Assembly (NCBI GenBank): GCA_016169945.1
Contig: JADLSH010000349.1
Location: forward strand, 930,001 to 994,000
Length of the DNA: 64,000 nt
Direction of reading: 5' to 3'
Source: Trachythela sp. YZ-2020
Taxonomy: Eukaryota; Cnidaria; Anthozoa; Malacalcyonacea; Clavulariidae
Under the pieces are notes generated by a model. The model made no database searches, was not told the DNA's origin, and saw nothing but the letters and a program-made list of their open reading frames with translations. The translations under genes and the position numbers were made by a program. Numbering within the stretch: the first letter of the stretch is position 1; every line of letters begins with the position of its first letter. Of this stretch, positions 44,543 to 55,050 are shown one piece after another.

Positions 44543-45360
44543 TTAGCGTAAAAGGTTGTAATTACTGTCGATTTTTTCTGACGTGCACCATCGATCGAAA
44601 AGCTGAGCCTTTTCTTGCGCAAACTCAAGAAACGTTTTGTTGCTGTTTTTGCCAAGATTGCGAAATTTTTGGCGATACGCTTCGGGGACCAACTCGTAAC
44701 CCTTCAGGATTAGTTCCTTAACTGTATCATACTTCCAGGAATCTTCGACTGAAAGTTGTGAAAAAATCTCACGAGCTTTACCTGCAAGGACGCTTTGTAA
44801 AAGCATTGTGCAACTCTCCTTAGGCCAGTGACAATTTACGGCAACCTTTTCGAAATGCAAAAAGTACTTGTCGACTTCCCGTTCCTGAAAAGGTGGAACC
44901 ATTGTTATGTGCTTTGTTACATCGAAATAACTTGAACCGTGTGTATGATTATCAGACTTAGCAGCTTGAAGTTTTAATTTTCCATTTCTATTTCCTGCTC
45001 TTTTAATCTGAACTCCCACTCATGCTTCTCTCGTTCTCTCTGCCATGCTATTTCTTCCTGTTCTCTCTGCCACTGCCTTTCTTTCTCTCTAGTTTTCTCT
45101 CGTTCATCGTTTTGTCTGTCTGTGTTTTTTTCCGGTTGTGTAACATCATATGATTCTAAAACAGACTGTTCAAATGCTCTTGTTTCTTTAACTGAGTGTT
45201 CCATAATAAGTTTTTGAATTTCCCGTTTTCGCATCGAACTTTTAATTTTAGATTCTAGTTTTAAGTGTTTGCCTAACACTATTAAATCATCTTTTCTTAA
45301 TCCGTCAAATATACTCTGGTTTGGTTCCACCATAAAAGTTTCTGGGTTGAATGCAGACAT
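44543..45360 (-). pseudogene. gag: Gag of Gmr1-like element (SCAN-related capsid)
   Basis: From ATG at 45360: MSAFNPETFMVEP, a Lys/Glu-rich coiled coil (KEQEIEMEN), a frameshift near 44980, then YFDVTKHITMVPPFQEREVD, KYFLHFEKVAVNCHWPKES and the capsid-like AREIFSQLSVEDSW, YELVPEAYRQKFRNLGK and LFDRWCTSEK. This is the capsid type that gave rise to vertebrate SCAN domains. It is the first gene after the 5' LTR and likely primer site. Confidence 0.82.
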
Positions 45361-45599
45361 TTTAAATAACTGGTTTCACATATACTTAAACTTTGAAAAT
45401 TTTGTTTTAATATTTTTACGACCTTTTTACGTTGAAATATACTCTTTAATCTTTAACTGAAACCTCTATCTATGGCAAACTTTGAAATTCTGTTTTTCTA
45501 CTTAACTCTTTTAATTCTGATTCTTGCAATTACTCTCAAACATATCATTAAAATTTTATAACATCAAAATTTTATTCCCGGGTGAGCTCCCACTTTGTT

Positions 45600-46121
45600 A
45601 CGTGCGTCCCGAATGAAATTGATTTGGCCGCTTTTGGTTCTTTTCACTCACAACAAAAGAATGCGAAATCAGTTACTTTTCAACTATATATTTTCTATAA
45701 CTCAATATTACTTTATCTTAACAATTAGCATCTCTATAACTTTAAATATATATATAATTTTTAATGGTTCAAACTTATCTGATCTGAGCACAACTCTAAC
45801 TCTATTCTTTGACTTTGGTAATTCTTTCTGTTGTAATACTTTCGTTTATGATTCAATATCTTCTTTGGTATAATATGTCTTTCTTAATAGCAGTGATGCT
45901 ATTCAGGCTAACGCCTTGCATGAATTGCCTCGTTGTGCTCAGATTTTTATATGTTTTGTTGGGGGAAGAAACTACAAAACTATGATAAAGCATGTTCCAG
46001 CAACCACAAATCGACCAACGCCAAGCTATGTCCGTGGGACGAGGCGTTTTCCTGTTATTGTTTTTAAATCTCTAAAACTATTTGCTGACTCATGCATGTA
46101 AGGTTAATTAAGGTCTCTGCT
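45600..46121 (-). repeat. 5' LTR (partial)
   Basis: Lies between gag and unrelated sequence. On - it ends GGGACGCACGTAACA just before the likely primer-binding site GTGGGAGCTCACCCGGGA. The outer end (46105-46121) carries GCAGAGACCTTAATTAA as in the left LTR and then stops matching, so it is truncated. Confidence 0.6.
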
Positions 46122-47300
46122 ATATATTTATTTATTTACAAGCTTTGTCAAAAGTGACAGGGATGACCCACAGAGCTTGCTGCTCCATTACGGGATCCCT
46201 GGTTACATAATGAGACATATACATAATATAATCAAACACTTGATATACAGTAGCTACTTTGGGACTAAGACAAACCTGAGAACTAACAACACATTTTAAC
46301 AACCAAACTAGAAAGAGGACGGCACGAGTGACATTTTACACAGACTGTTTTTAAAGTTTGTGGAATATTAACATCATATACTTGTTCAGTTAGGCCAACA
46401 ACAGTTTAGACTTAAATTGGCTAATAGTAAGATCACTACAGCGCAATAAAAGTTTTGAGAGTGGCACAAAGCATCTTGAATTGAAAAATTCATATTTAAC
46501 TATATACATATATCACAAACATTGCTTACTCAGCTATCCTCACATTCAGATATTTCACGATTTTCTCTGTTATTGAGTTTGTGCCAAAGCTGTGTTTGGT
46601 ATAGAATTGCAGCATTTTCAACGTAGATAACAAATATAAAAGTTTAGAGACTGGCACAAAACATTTTGATTTGAAAAAATTATGATTTAAGGCCAATTAA
46701 AAAAAGTTTTTAGTTTTTCATCAGATTTTTATTTTTTATTATTATTTATATTTTAATAGCGCAAGTAGTACAAACCTTGATCAAGGATCCCTGAAACCAG
46801 ATCCTTGTCTGGAACTCGTATGCCTATCCAGGGTTTAAAAACTTGTGTTCCTCTTCGTATTTGTACGACAACCAAAGGCATGTTGACACAATATGGCCGC
46901 CAACGTTCAGTTTCAGACTACTTGCGACTAATTCCGATTTAATAATAGTAAAAAATATTTAGGGCAGCCAATTTTTCAGGGGCGGGCGGCGATGAAAAAC
47001 TAAAAACTTTTTTTAATTGGCCTAATACTCATCATGCAAGTTATTTACTATTCTAACTAAATGGAAAATTTTAGTTAGAATAAATTTTGAAGGACTTTTT
47101 CTAAATTTCTGAGCTTGTGCTTGTGCCAAAGCTGGGTGTGGTATAGAACTACAGTATTTTCAACGTAGATTACAAATATAAAAGTTTTGAGACTGGCACA
47201 AAATATCTTGATTTGAAAAATTCAGGATTTAATACTCATCACGCAAGTTAATTAGTATTCTAAACTACATGGAAAATTTACTAAATCTTGGAGCTCTGTT
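46122..47300. repeat. Diverged tandem duplication
   Basis: Unit of roughly 240 bp containing TTGTGCCAAAGCTG, TTTTCAACGTAGAT, AACAAATATAAAAGTTT and GACTGGCACAAAA. Copies lie at about 46570-46690 (continuing at 47023-47105) and 47105-47290, with a more degenerate copy near 46440-46500. The first good copy is interrupted by the MITE at 46691-47022. Confidence 0.65.
46691..47022. mobile_element. PIF/Harbinger-like MITE
   Basis: 332 bp, ends GGCCAATTAAAAAAAGTTTT / AAAACTTTTTTTAATTGGCC inside about 32-bp TIRs (TTTAGTTTTTCATC ...). TAA is duplicated on both sides (46688-46690, 47023-47025). The neighbouring tandem copy at about 47224-47236 shows the empty site GATTTAATACTCATCA. The 3-bp TWA duplication points to PIF/Harbinger. 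Confidence 0.9.
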
Positions 47301-47489
47301 TTGACTAATGACAAATTCCCTGAAACTTCTACTGACCAATTAATGAAGCTTCTTGATGATCTTTATTTAATTTTGGCAAAGAGGAATGGTATAACCTCAA
47401 ACCCAGGACATTTTGGAAGCATTAGCATTAAAGCTATGTGTAGACTTCAATCTGAAAGCGAATCAAACCTGGTTTACAAATTCAGTTAA
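47301..47489 (+). pseudogene. Conserved-looking hypothetical fragment
   Basis: 62 codons: PETSTDQLMKLLDDLYLILA, then HFGSISIKAMCRLQSESESN and LVYKFS. It has the texture of a real exon. A second frame after 47489 (FHAMDPVMRLDRNQIWIVQL) may continue it. I do not recognise a named domain. Confidence 0.35.
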
Positions 47490-48091
47490 ATGCTCACCAC
47501 CCAGAAGTTTCATGCAATGGACCCTGTCATGAGACTGGATCGGAATCAAATTTGGATTGTTCAATTATATGATTCATTATATGAAACTGCCCTGAAACTG
47601 CCCTGATTGCAAAATGGCAGATAATATGCAAGGTAAGTTTGATAACTTTCTATTTTATGGCAACTAAATCATATTCAATACACATGCCTGGCTTCATGCC
47701 AATATATAGTCTGCTAAAATTTGAATGGTGTTGACATATATTGTTATGATAATAACAGCCAAGAGCGTAATTTTCCTTCATTCCTTGTTGTTGCATGTTG
47801 GCCATTTCGCTCAACAGAACTGAATATCATATAGTGTTTTATGTACTTTGATTTGCATGTTGAGCGAAAAACTATATTACAATTTTTAAGACCTAAACTG
47901 GGAGCAGTTGGGAAACTTAATTTGTATTTGAAGGTTACTCATCTGCGATCATGCAAGCCCTTCTGCTTCAAGTAAGGGCAAAAAAGGCAAGGTCTAAGAT
48001 TTACTTTCAAGTCCCACCTACAGAAAATAGAAAAAGAAAATTGTACCATCTTTAGGTACACTACAGTACATGTAGTGTACCTACATACATA

Positions 48092-49542
48092 AATCTATTG
48101 CTCTCGGTAAGGTTCCTACAGATTGGAAGCATGCAAACATTGTTCCTGTTCCCAAAAACAGCATCAATCATATCGTCAGTAATTATCGTCCAATCTCCCT
48201 GCTATCCCTCGTATCTAAAGTTCTTGAGCATGTGGTCGACAATCGAGCATTGTATATTGTAAAACCTCTCCTTCATGACCAACAACATGGATTTCGTTCA
48301 GGAAGATCTTGCATTACACAGTTGCTCTATGTTGTCCATAACATTGGCAAGGCGTTAGATTGTGGAAAAGAGATGGACATGGTTTATCTTGATTTTTGCA
48401 AGGCTTTCGATTCTGTTCCTCATGATAAACTCATCCTGAAACTCTCGCAATTTGGTATTACTGGGCCCCTATTAGACTGGTTCTCCGACTATCTATCTGG
48501 ACGAAAACAGCGCGTGGTCGTTGATGGTTTCTCGTCAACCTATCTAGATGTAACATCTGGCGTTCCTCAAGGCAGTATTGTTGGCCCACTGCTTTTTCTA
48601 ATATATGTTAACGACCTTCCCGATGCAGTAACACTCAGCAAAGTGCCAATGTTTGCCGACGACAGCAAATGCTATCACATCATTAACAACCCACAAGATA
48701 CCAATGTTCTTCAATCAGATCTTCAAGCTCTGTGTCAATGGTCCTCTACTTGAAAAAATGCTCGGGCATGAGATTTTCGCGGAAGCGCTCTATTGACACA
48801 CCAAATTATTTCCTAGACTCCGAACAGATTTTTTTCAAAACATCTCAAAAGGATCTTGGCATTCTCATTACTAACAATTTGAAATGGTCTCCACATATTT
48901 CGAATATCGTTTCCAAAGCAAACCGCATGCTTGGATTTGTACGACGAAACTGCACTTATTTAACTGATGTGAAATGTCGACGTTCTCTATATTTGTCACT
49001 TGTTCGTACCCACATGTGTTATGGTAGTGAGATCTGGGCACCCCAAACAACATCTAGGGACCTTCTTTTAATAGAGGGTATCCAAAGACGAGCGACCAAA
49101 TATATCCTTCAAGACTACACCTCATCTTACACCAACCGTTTAAAGCAAATTGATATACTCCCTATCTCTTACTGGTTCGAAATAAAAGACATTACGTTTT
49201 TTTTTATAAATGTAAAGCTGGATATTATGATTTATCTCCTGAAAACTATATACTGGTCAATCCTACTCATCACCACACTCGTTTAAGCACTACTGATTCA
49301 TACAGACCAAACCGCTGCAGATCATCTTCTTTCCGAAACCTATTTTTCAATAGGATAGTACCCCTATGGAATAGCTTGCCAGATGAAATTAAATCCTCTC
49401 CCTCTGTTCAGTCGCTGAAATTAAAACTCTATAAACACTACACCCAAAAATTTAATGCATGCTTTGATGTAAATAGGCCAAGGACTTGGAAAACATTTTG
49501 TTCTAAATGTCGTTCTTGCATTTTGTCTTGTTGTTCGTAAAC
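48092..49542 (+). pseudogene. LINE ORF2, reverse transcriptase part
   Basis: ANIVPVPKNSINHIVSNYRP, HGFRSGRSCITQLLYV, MVYLDFCKAFDSVPHDKLIL, SGVPQGSIVGPLLFLIYVND and catalytic PMFADDSKCY (intact). The frame shifts near 48745, then SQKDLGILITNNLKWSPHIS, RSLYLSLVRTHMCYGSEIWA, IEGIQRRATKYIL, shifts again near 49215, and ends RIVPLWNSLPDEIKSSPSVQ. The architecture is that of jockey/CR1-group RTs. Confidence 0.9.
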
Positions 49543-49775
49543 GTGCATGTTTTAAGATTATAATTTTGTGTTCAATTGGAATTGTGTGAAACTCTGTAAA
49601 TATGTCATTGTGTTAATTAGTAATGTAGTATAATGTTGTACACCTTTGTATGGCAGGAAATTTAAGTCCCTTAATTTGGGACTCTATTTGTCCTGTTGTC
49701 TGCGCCTTCAATTATTTTTGATTGTAAAATTAATAAATAAATAAATAAAAATAAATAAAAATAAATAAAAATTAA
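48092..49775 (+). mobile_element. 5'-truncated CR1/jockey-like LINE with TAAA tail
   Basis: Starts inside the RT domain, ends with an (AAATAAAT)n-type tract at about 49733-49775. Everything upstream of RT (ORF1, endonuclease) is missing, as is usual for incomplete reverse transcription. Confidence 0.85.
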
Positions 49776-50916
49776 AATTTGTATACATTTTCTTGACTGG
49801 CAAAAGTTATTGACAGCTCTCAAGAGAATTTAGTTGTTGCGATGGGCATTGTGGAAGAACAATGAGAACAATCTATTGAATATGCCGAACAGCAAAATGT
49901 AAACGATGTGATTTCAAATATATACACATTTTAGGTAGCATGTTCATGATATTGTTCAATCTTATTGCCCTCGATAAATATGGCCCATTTTAACATGAAC
50001 CTTATTATAAGTATATGGTTGTCCAACCCTTTCATGCAACTGTCTCACACAGACAGGTAACCACCGGACATGCTGTTTGGTCTGACCCACTGGTCTGAAA
50101 ATATATCGAGCTTCTATAGCTATGAAAATTGAAGCCAGTTTTAGATTTGGCGGCCATATTGGAGGGACTATCAATGGCCGTCGTACAAGGAGTGCAGTAC
50201 GAGGAGATATTTTCAATTTGCACTGTGTTGGGCAATGGAATTATTGAAGTTCAATTGGAAATATGTAAAGGAGTTGGTATATAGTTAAAAGTCACCGATT
50301 TGTGTGTGTATGTTGTTGTCAGCCCATGAGTGAGCATCTTCACGTGAAATTTTTGGAATAAATTGCTGTACTGTGCCTCTCAAAGAAATGATGAAGTGAT
50401 GGTGAAAGATCGAAGAAAAATAAGTGATGGTGAAAGATCGGCCTTAACAAAGGGTTTTTGTGACGATTAAAGTCGACAAACTTTCCATGTTTAAATTTCT
50501 GTGAAAGATTTTACCTGTCTGAAACATTCTGTGTAAAGAATTTTGCAAAAAGCTGTATGCAATAAATCAGGATACCATGATAACTGGCCAATGCTATTGT
50601 AAAAGTTCTCATTGACAAACGTTTTTATTAATTCAAATTTATTTTTAATATGTTCATTAGGTTCCTGATGTACTTGTCAGCTATGTTGTCATTAATTCAT
50701 TGGCACAGGAAAAAACAGGGGCTAAATATACTAGGCCATCCTTTTAAAGCAAGGTCTGAAATTTGCAGTTTTCTGATATCCACAAGATACTAAAATTTGG
50801 TGTTGGATACTAAACAGTGAATGATTTGTATCCTGACTGGATACTACAAAATTTCAAACATTGATATAACATTAAATTAATCAAGTTTGCTTAAGGTTTA
50901 GATGCATCTTATGTAC
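49776..50916. other. Non-coding
   Basis: No supported gene. AAGTGATGGTGAAAGATCG is tandemly duplicated at about 50392-50440. Short frames at 49962-50235 on - are not convincing. Confidence 0.4.
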
Positions 50917-51160
50917 CAGTCAATTCCAACTGCGATCATGATCACGCCCCCCCCCCCGGGGCGAACCCCCGGAATTTTGACGGGGCGAACCCCCGGAATT
51001 TTGACGGGGCGAACCCCCGGAATTTTGACTTTTCAAAAAAAATATGGTCAAATTCCCCATGGTGCGGGTAAAAAAAACACAGTCAAATGCCTCTCCATCT
51101 TGGTTGGCCAGATTCCCATGTTTATATTCTTAATGTGTACAGAAAGAATTTGAATGCATC
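50917..51160. mobile_element. TIR element with C-run end, one-ended copy
   Basis: AGTCAATTCCAACTGCGATC, a C run and three tandem copies of GGCGAACCCCCGGAATTTTG match the left end of 27965-28636 (same TCAAATTCCCC and AGTCAAATGCC interior). The right end is lost. Confidence 0.75.
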
Positions 51161-51540
51161 TACGTCAGAGTGGTATAAAAACAGAATCGGTAGATTTGGC
51201 ATCGGTCTGACCGATGCGAGAGCCTGCAATCTGCACACGATGCATCAGTCGGCGGTCAAATCTACCGCGACGTAGGGCTCTAAAACAATTGAATTGACCA
51301 TGTCACAGTAGATTTAACACGGAAAAGGACTCGGGACCGATGCATTGACTGATGCAAATCAAATCTACCGTGACGTAGCAATGCATTTGCTTTCTACCGT
51401 GACGTAACGAATAGAGCACAGCTGGCGTAAAATGTATATATTTTGGCGCGAAATTATTTACGCTTAATTGGCGCGAATTAACAGAAAATACTAATTTGCC
51501 AATAATTCCTCTATTTTTATTTTTTATTTTATTCAACTTC
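51161..51540. repeat. Region with repeated TCTACCGYGACGTA motif
   Basis: TCTACCGCGACGTA (about 51261), TCTACCGTGACGTA (about 51365) and TCTACCGTGACGTA (about 51400), interleaved with GATGCATCAGTCGG / GATGCATTGACTGATG. This may be a MITE interior or a promoter-like cluster of TGACGTA sites. Confidence 0.5.
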
Positions 51541-51810
51541 ACCTCAATGGCAGGGAGTCCACAACAGCGTCAGCCAATTACTGTGGCCCCATTGTTAGTT
51601 CCTAAGGGTTAGTATTAGAGGGAGGAAACCGGAGTACCCGGGGAAAACCCTCGAAGCACAGGAGAGAATCTCAACTTACATGAGTTATTTGAGTACACTG
51701 CCGATCTCATGCAAGTACCAACAGTGACCTCGACCTGTTGTGAAACAGGCTCAACTCAGTGGTAAGAGGCAGCGCGCTAACCGCTTCCGCCACCCGTGCT
51801 ACCACACACG
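51541..51810 (-). repeat. tRNA-derived SINE-like element
   Basis: On - it starts GTGGTAGCACGGGTGGCGGA. TGGCGGAAGCGG matches the pol III A box (TRGYNNANNNGG), followed by TTAGCGCGCTGCCTCTTACC as in tRNA-like heads. The B box is degenerate. The body carries GGTACTCCGGTTTCCTCC, a segment seen in several aquatic-animal SINEs. No intact tRNA is encoded. Confidence 0.7.
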
Positions 51811-51909
51811 TCACACGTGATTAAAATTTCACCTGTGATTAAAATTCTTTACACTGGATTTCGCTCTAATTGGTGTATTAAATAGTTGGAATGAATTTTA
51901 AGGCAAGAT

Positions 51910-52150
51910 TTACGGTGTGAAAATATATCTTTTATAGCTTTCTTTCGGAGTTTTATCGAGAAATATATCAGTACTGTAAAATCTGTAAATCCAATATTCA
52001 ATTTTGACCCATGCATTAGCATCGATTGCATCGGTCTGGATCTGCCCCTGCCGATAAATCATCTTTCCCCTTTGGAAGAGAGAATATACTAATACCAGTG
52101 TGTCTTCTGTTCGAGCCACAGCCAAAAATACTACAATTTGCCCCAACCAT
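51910..52150 (-). pseudogene. THAP-domain gene fragment
   Basis: From ATG at 52150: MVGANCSIFGCGSNRRHTGI, SIFSLPKGKDD. CSIFGCG gives the first Cys pair and IFSLPK the conserved loop of THAP zinc fingers, common in animal DNA transposases and transcription factors. The frame ends at about 52019 and the expected Cys-x-x-His half is not found. Confidence 0.55.
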
Positions 52151-52166
52151 GGCACATAACGGCAGA

Positions 52167-52610
52167 AAATGCCAAAAAAGTAAGGCGGCCCTAAATAAAT
52201 TCCTATTGATGAATGAGCCATTGTGCACTCGGAATAAATTAGCGGCGAAACAATAACATAATTGGTCATGTGACCCTGCCTTCCTAACCATGTTTAGTAT
52301 TTCTATCAACAATTTAATAAAATGGACTTGCATAGGGAGGATTTTACCAGATAGTGATGAACTTCTATTACAGACCCCGAGACAGATTGCTTTTTGTGTA
52401 TAATTATTAATTATATAACAGGCAATTAGAAATCTTCATTTTCTTTACTGAAAATGAGTACCATTAACGCTGGTATTGATCACTTCGGATTTATTATAAT
52501 TATTATTAAACTTGTTATTGGTTGTGAATTCAAAGTTTGATGGCAGGTCATGAAAAGAAACAGTATCCTATGTTTCCTATTTTATTTTTTATATACTTGC
52601 CAATGTGATA
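52167..52610. other. Non-coding
   Basis: AT-rich; no supported gene or repeat. Confidence 0.45.
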
Positions 52611-53280
52611 GAGATGCTCAACAAGATCGCAAAAGTGCTTGAAGGTTGTTTCCTCTGCCATTTTCTCTAGTTGTTTCTCACTGTGGACAACTTGTAATTC
52701 CTCCAAAAATTATTCTGATGTAACTGTAAACAAATCACTATGGACAAATACTGGTTTAAAAAGTTCTGCATCTTTTTGGATGGCTTCAAGCAATCCACAA
52801 ACAACAAGACCTTCTTTCAGCTGATTTATCATCCCCAGTGTTTGGGCTCAATTAGAGCTTTTATGACAATCGATCTAAATGATGAATGCAAATCTAATAT
52901 TAGAGACCTTATTCATGCATTAATTAATGTCCAGATACTGCAGTATAGCATAATTTAATAGGAGCTAAAAAATATCCAGAAAAGACAATTAGATTTACTT
53001 TGAAACAATAGCACATCATCACAGTCATTTTGTTTCTAAAAATTACCTGACTAGACTCTCCTTGCATTCTAAAGTTTCTCTGCTTGGTACTCCCTATAAC
53101 CAACTTGTGATAATACATCCATAACATCATCTTCAACCAAAATAGAATGCAACTGTTCAACTGTACTAACATTTTCAACCTACAACAACAACAAACATGT
53201 ATGAATTTAGAATGACTAGAGACAGTTCGGAATGCAAATTTTGCCTTTTAACCAACTGTTCATCTGACAAATATACAGTA

Positions 53281-53410
53281 GTAATGTTGGCATTAACCAT
53301 TAACTGGCAGTATTCTTATGAGTAAAATTATCTTGCACTAGACAGGGTAAAATATCAATATAGGGAAGTAGGCACATTCGGGCTCATTTCCAATGGGTTA
53401 ACATGCTTGC
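53281..53410. repeat. Dispersed repeat, third copy
   Basis: Diverged relative of 19500-19620 and 24000-24135 (TTAACTGGCAGTA, TGCACTAGACAGGGTAAAAT, AATGGGTTAA). It is intronic in the HECT-like relic. Confidence 0.5.
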
Positions 53411-53479
53411 CAGGAAACCAAACTGATCAAACAAGAATATTTTAAAAGTAGTTACAGTAATCTATATACTGTACAGTAT

Positions 53480-53640
53480 TATACAATTATTGGACGAGGT
53501 TGAGCAAAATATCGTGATTTATCAGTGGCGAGCAGATCAATTATTTGCCGATGCCAAAGGCAGAGGCAAATAATTGATCTGCGAGACACTGATAAATCAC
53601 GATATTTTGCGATAACTGAGTTCAATAATTGTTTTATCAT
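53480..53640. repeat. Hairpin repeat in intron
   Basis: The arms AATATCGTGATTTATCAGTG and CACTGATAAATCACGATATT, then GCAGATCAATTATTTGCC facing GGCAAATAATTGATCTGC, form a near-perfect stem of about 60 bp. Outer CAATTATTGGACGAGG pairs weakly with TTCAATAATTG. It is probably a MITE, with related non-coding sequence to about 53930. Confidence 0.7.
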
Positions 53641-54310
53641 TTACTGCAAAAACATTTAGTGCAACTTTGGTCGCCTTCTTCGTGTTGTCAGCATCTTTTT
53701 GGTCGAGCAAACAGGTCAAATGGTCTTTCGACAGCTCTGCAAAACGGGCCATGTTTACTAATGATTATAAAATGGCTAAAGAAACCGATATTTTGCAGCT
53801 AAGCAGTGCTTGCCGAAAGTGCGCATGCTCAATAAACTGTTTGCACCAGTTATTTGCAGCTGACGTATTATTTACACCAGTTATCTGTAGGTGAATTAGC
53901 CAATGACAATTGAGAATATAATTATGTGAATGATAAACTACCTTATTGGCAATGGTCTTGAAATTTCCATTTTCTATCATATCCAATGACAGACAAATCT
54001 GGCCTAAACCTCTTGAAATGATGTCATAGATGACTGGAGACATAAAATTTGGTGCTGGTCCACCTTGTACAATGGACTTGACCATCAGTTCGGCTCCAAG
54101 TTTAAATGTTTCTTCTGTTAGAGCAACAATACTATCCACTGGTACACCATTTGAATGAAAAATTCGTAACTTCAGTTGTTCAAGTGCATCTGTAAGAAAG
54201 AGAAAAAATGATTTTGTTTTGTTTGTAGTTATGTCAAACTTGTGCTTTCACAAACCTGGAATTAAACCCTGTCATCAGCAACTTGAGAAGGCATGCACAT
54301 ATATCTATAC

Positions 54311-55050
54311 CGGTCAGTATAATCTGCAGACTGCAGACCGGGTGTAAAGTGCAGAATGAGTATAAAATGCAGACCGAATACGCAGACTAGGTATAAAATG
54401 CAGACTTTGCCATAAACTTACCAGCATGACAACAGTAAATAAATTAAGGGTATAAACTATAAACAGCACTTCCACCAACTGAACATGAATGTATTCAGTA
54501 CTCGCTTTGTCTATAAACATGTTTTTGGGAAAGTAGTTATTTTGCAGATATATAATGGGTCGATTGCCCTGGTGTTTCTGGCATCTGGGGGCCTCTGAGC
54601 ATAAAGACAAGCTCATAAACAACACTAGAGGGGGAGGGGGGCATTGCACTTTCAACGTTCAATGCAGTTGGTGGGCATTACAACCAGCAATTTTGTTAAA
54701 AATGAGTAATTTATCCAAACACAACACTAAATCCTAAACAAAAGTACTATTTATTGAGTATATTTGTAACACAGTATGATTATCGTCAGATGACCTTTTC
54801 ACCAATAGCGACGTACTGAATACATTCATGTACAAAGCGTAATTATAGACAAAGCGAGCACTGAATACATTCATGTTCAGTTGGTGGAAGTGCTGTTTCA
54901 TAGTTTATATCCTTAATTTATTTACTGTTGTCATGCTGGTAAGTTTTATGGCAAAGTCTGCATTTTATACCTAGTCTGCGTACTCGGTCTGCATTTTATA
55001 CTCATTCTGCACTTTACACCCGGTCTGCAGTCTGCAGATTATACTGACCG
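54311..55050. mobile_element. MITE with ~220-bp TIRs and 10-bp target duplication
   Basis: Ends CGGTCAGTATAATCTGCAGA / TCTGCAGATTATACTGACCG. The duplication ATATCTATAC is perfect (54301-54310, 55051-55060). TIRs contain iterated TATAAAATGCAGAC motifs and mirror each other to about 54530/54845. A 9-11-bp duplication suggests a Mutator-type transposase. It sits in the intron of the HECT-like relic, about 20 bp beyond a plausible splice donor (GCAG/GTAC). Confidence 0.92.

Larger units (their letters stand above)
32565..46121 (-). mobile_element. Gmr1-like Ty3/gypsy LTR retrotransposon, decayed and split by a LINE
   Basis: Coding blocks read on - in the order gag (45360-44543), zinc knuckle/protease (43903-43497), integrase (43107-42561 continuing at 34485-33786), reverse transcriptase (about 33785-33187), RNase H (33017-32700). 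Integrase before RT is the order of Ty1/copia, yet the RT and RNase H are gypsy-like. That combination is the hallmark of Gmr1-like elements, whose gag is also the relative of vertebrate SCAN domains. Only partial LTRs remain; they share TTAATTAAGGTCTCTGC. Next to the right LTR (about 45600-46121) the sequence GTGGGAGCTCACCCGGGA on - is a likely primer-binding site. AAGGGGGAGTG at about 32634-32644 on - is a likely polypurine tract. Confidence 0.85.

Noticed and set aside
51740..51805. tRNA gene on -
   Set aside because: A box and D-arm-like sequence are present, but the anticodon and T arms do not fold and the B box is degenerate; treated as a SINE head.
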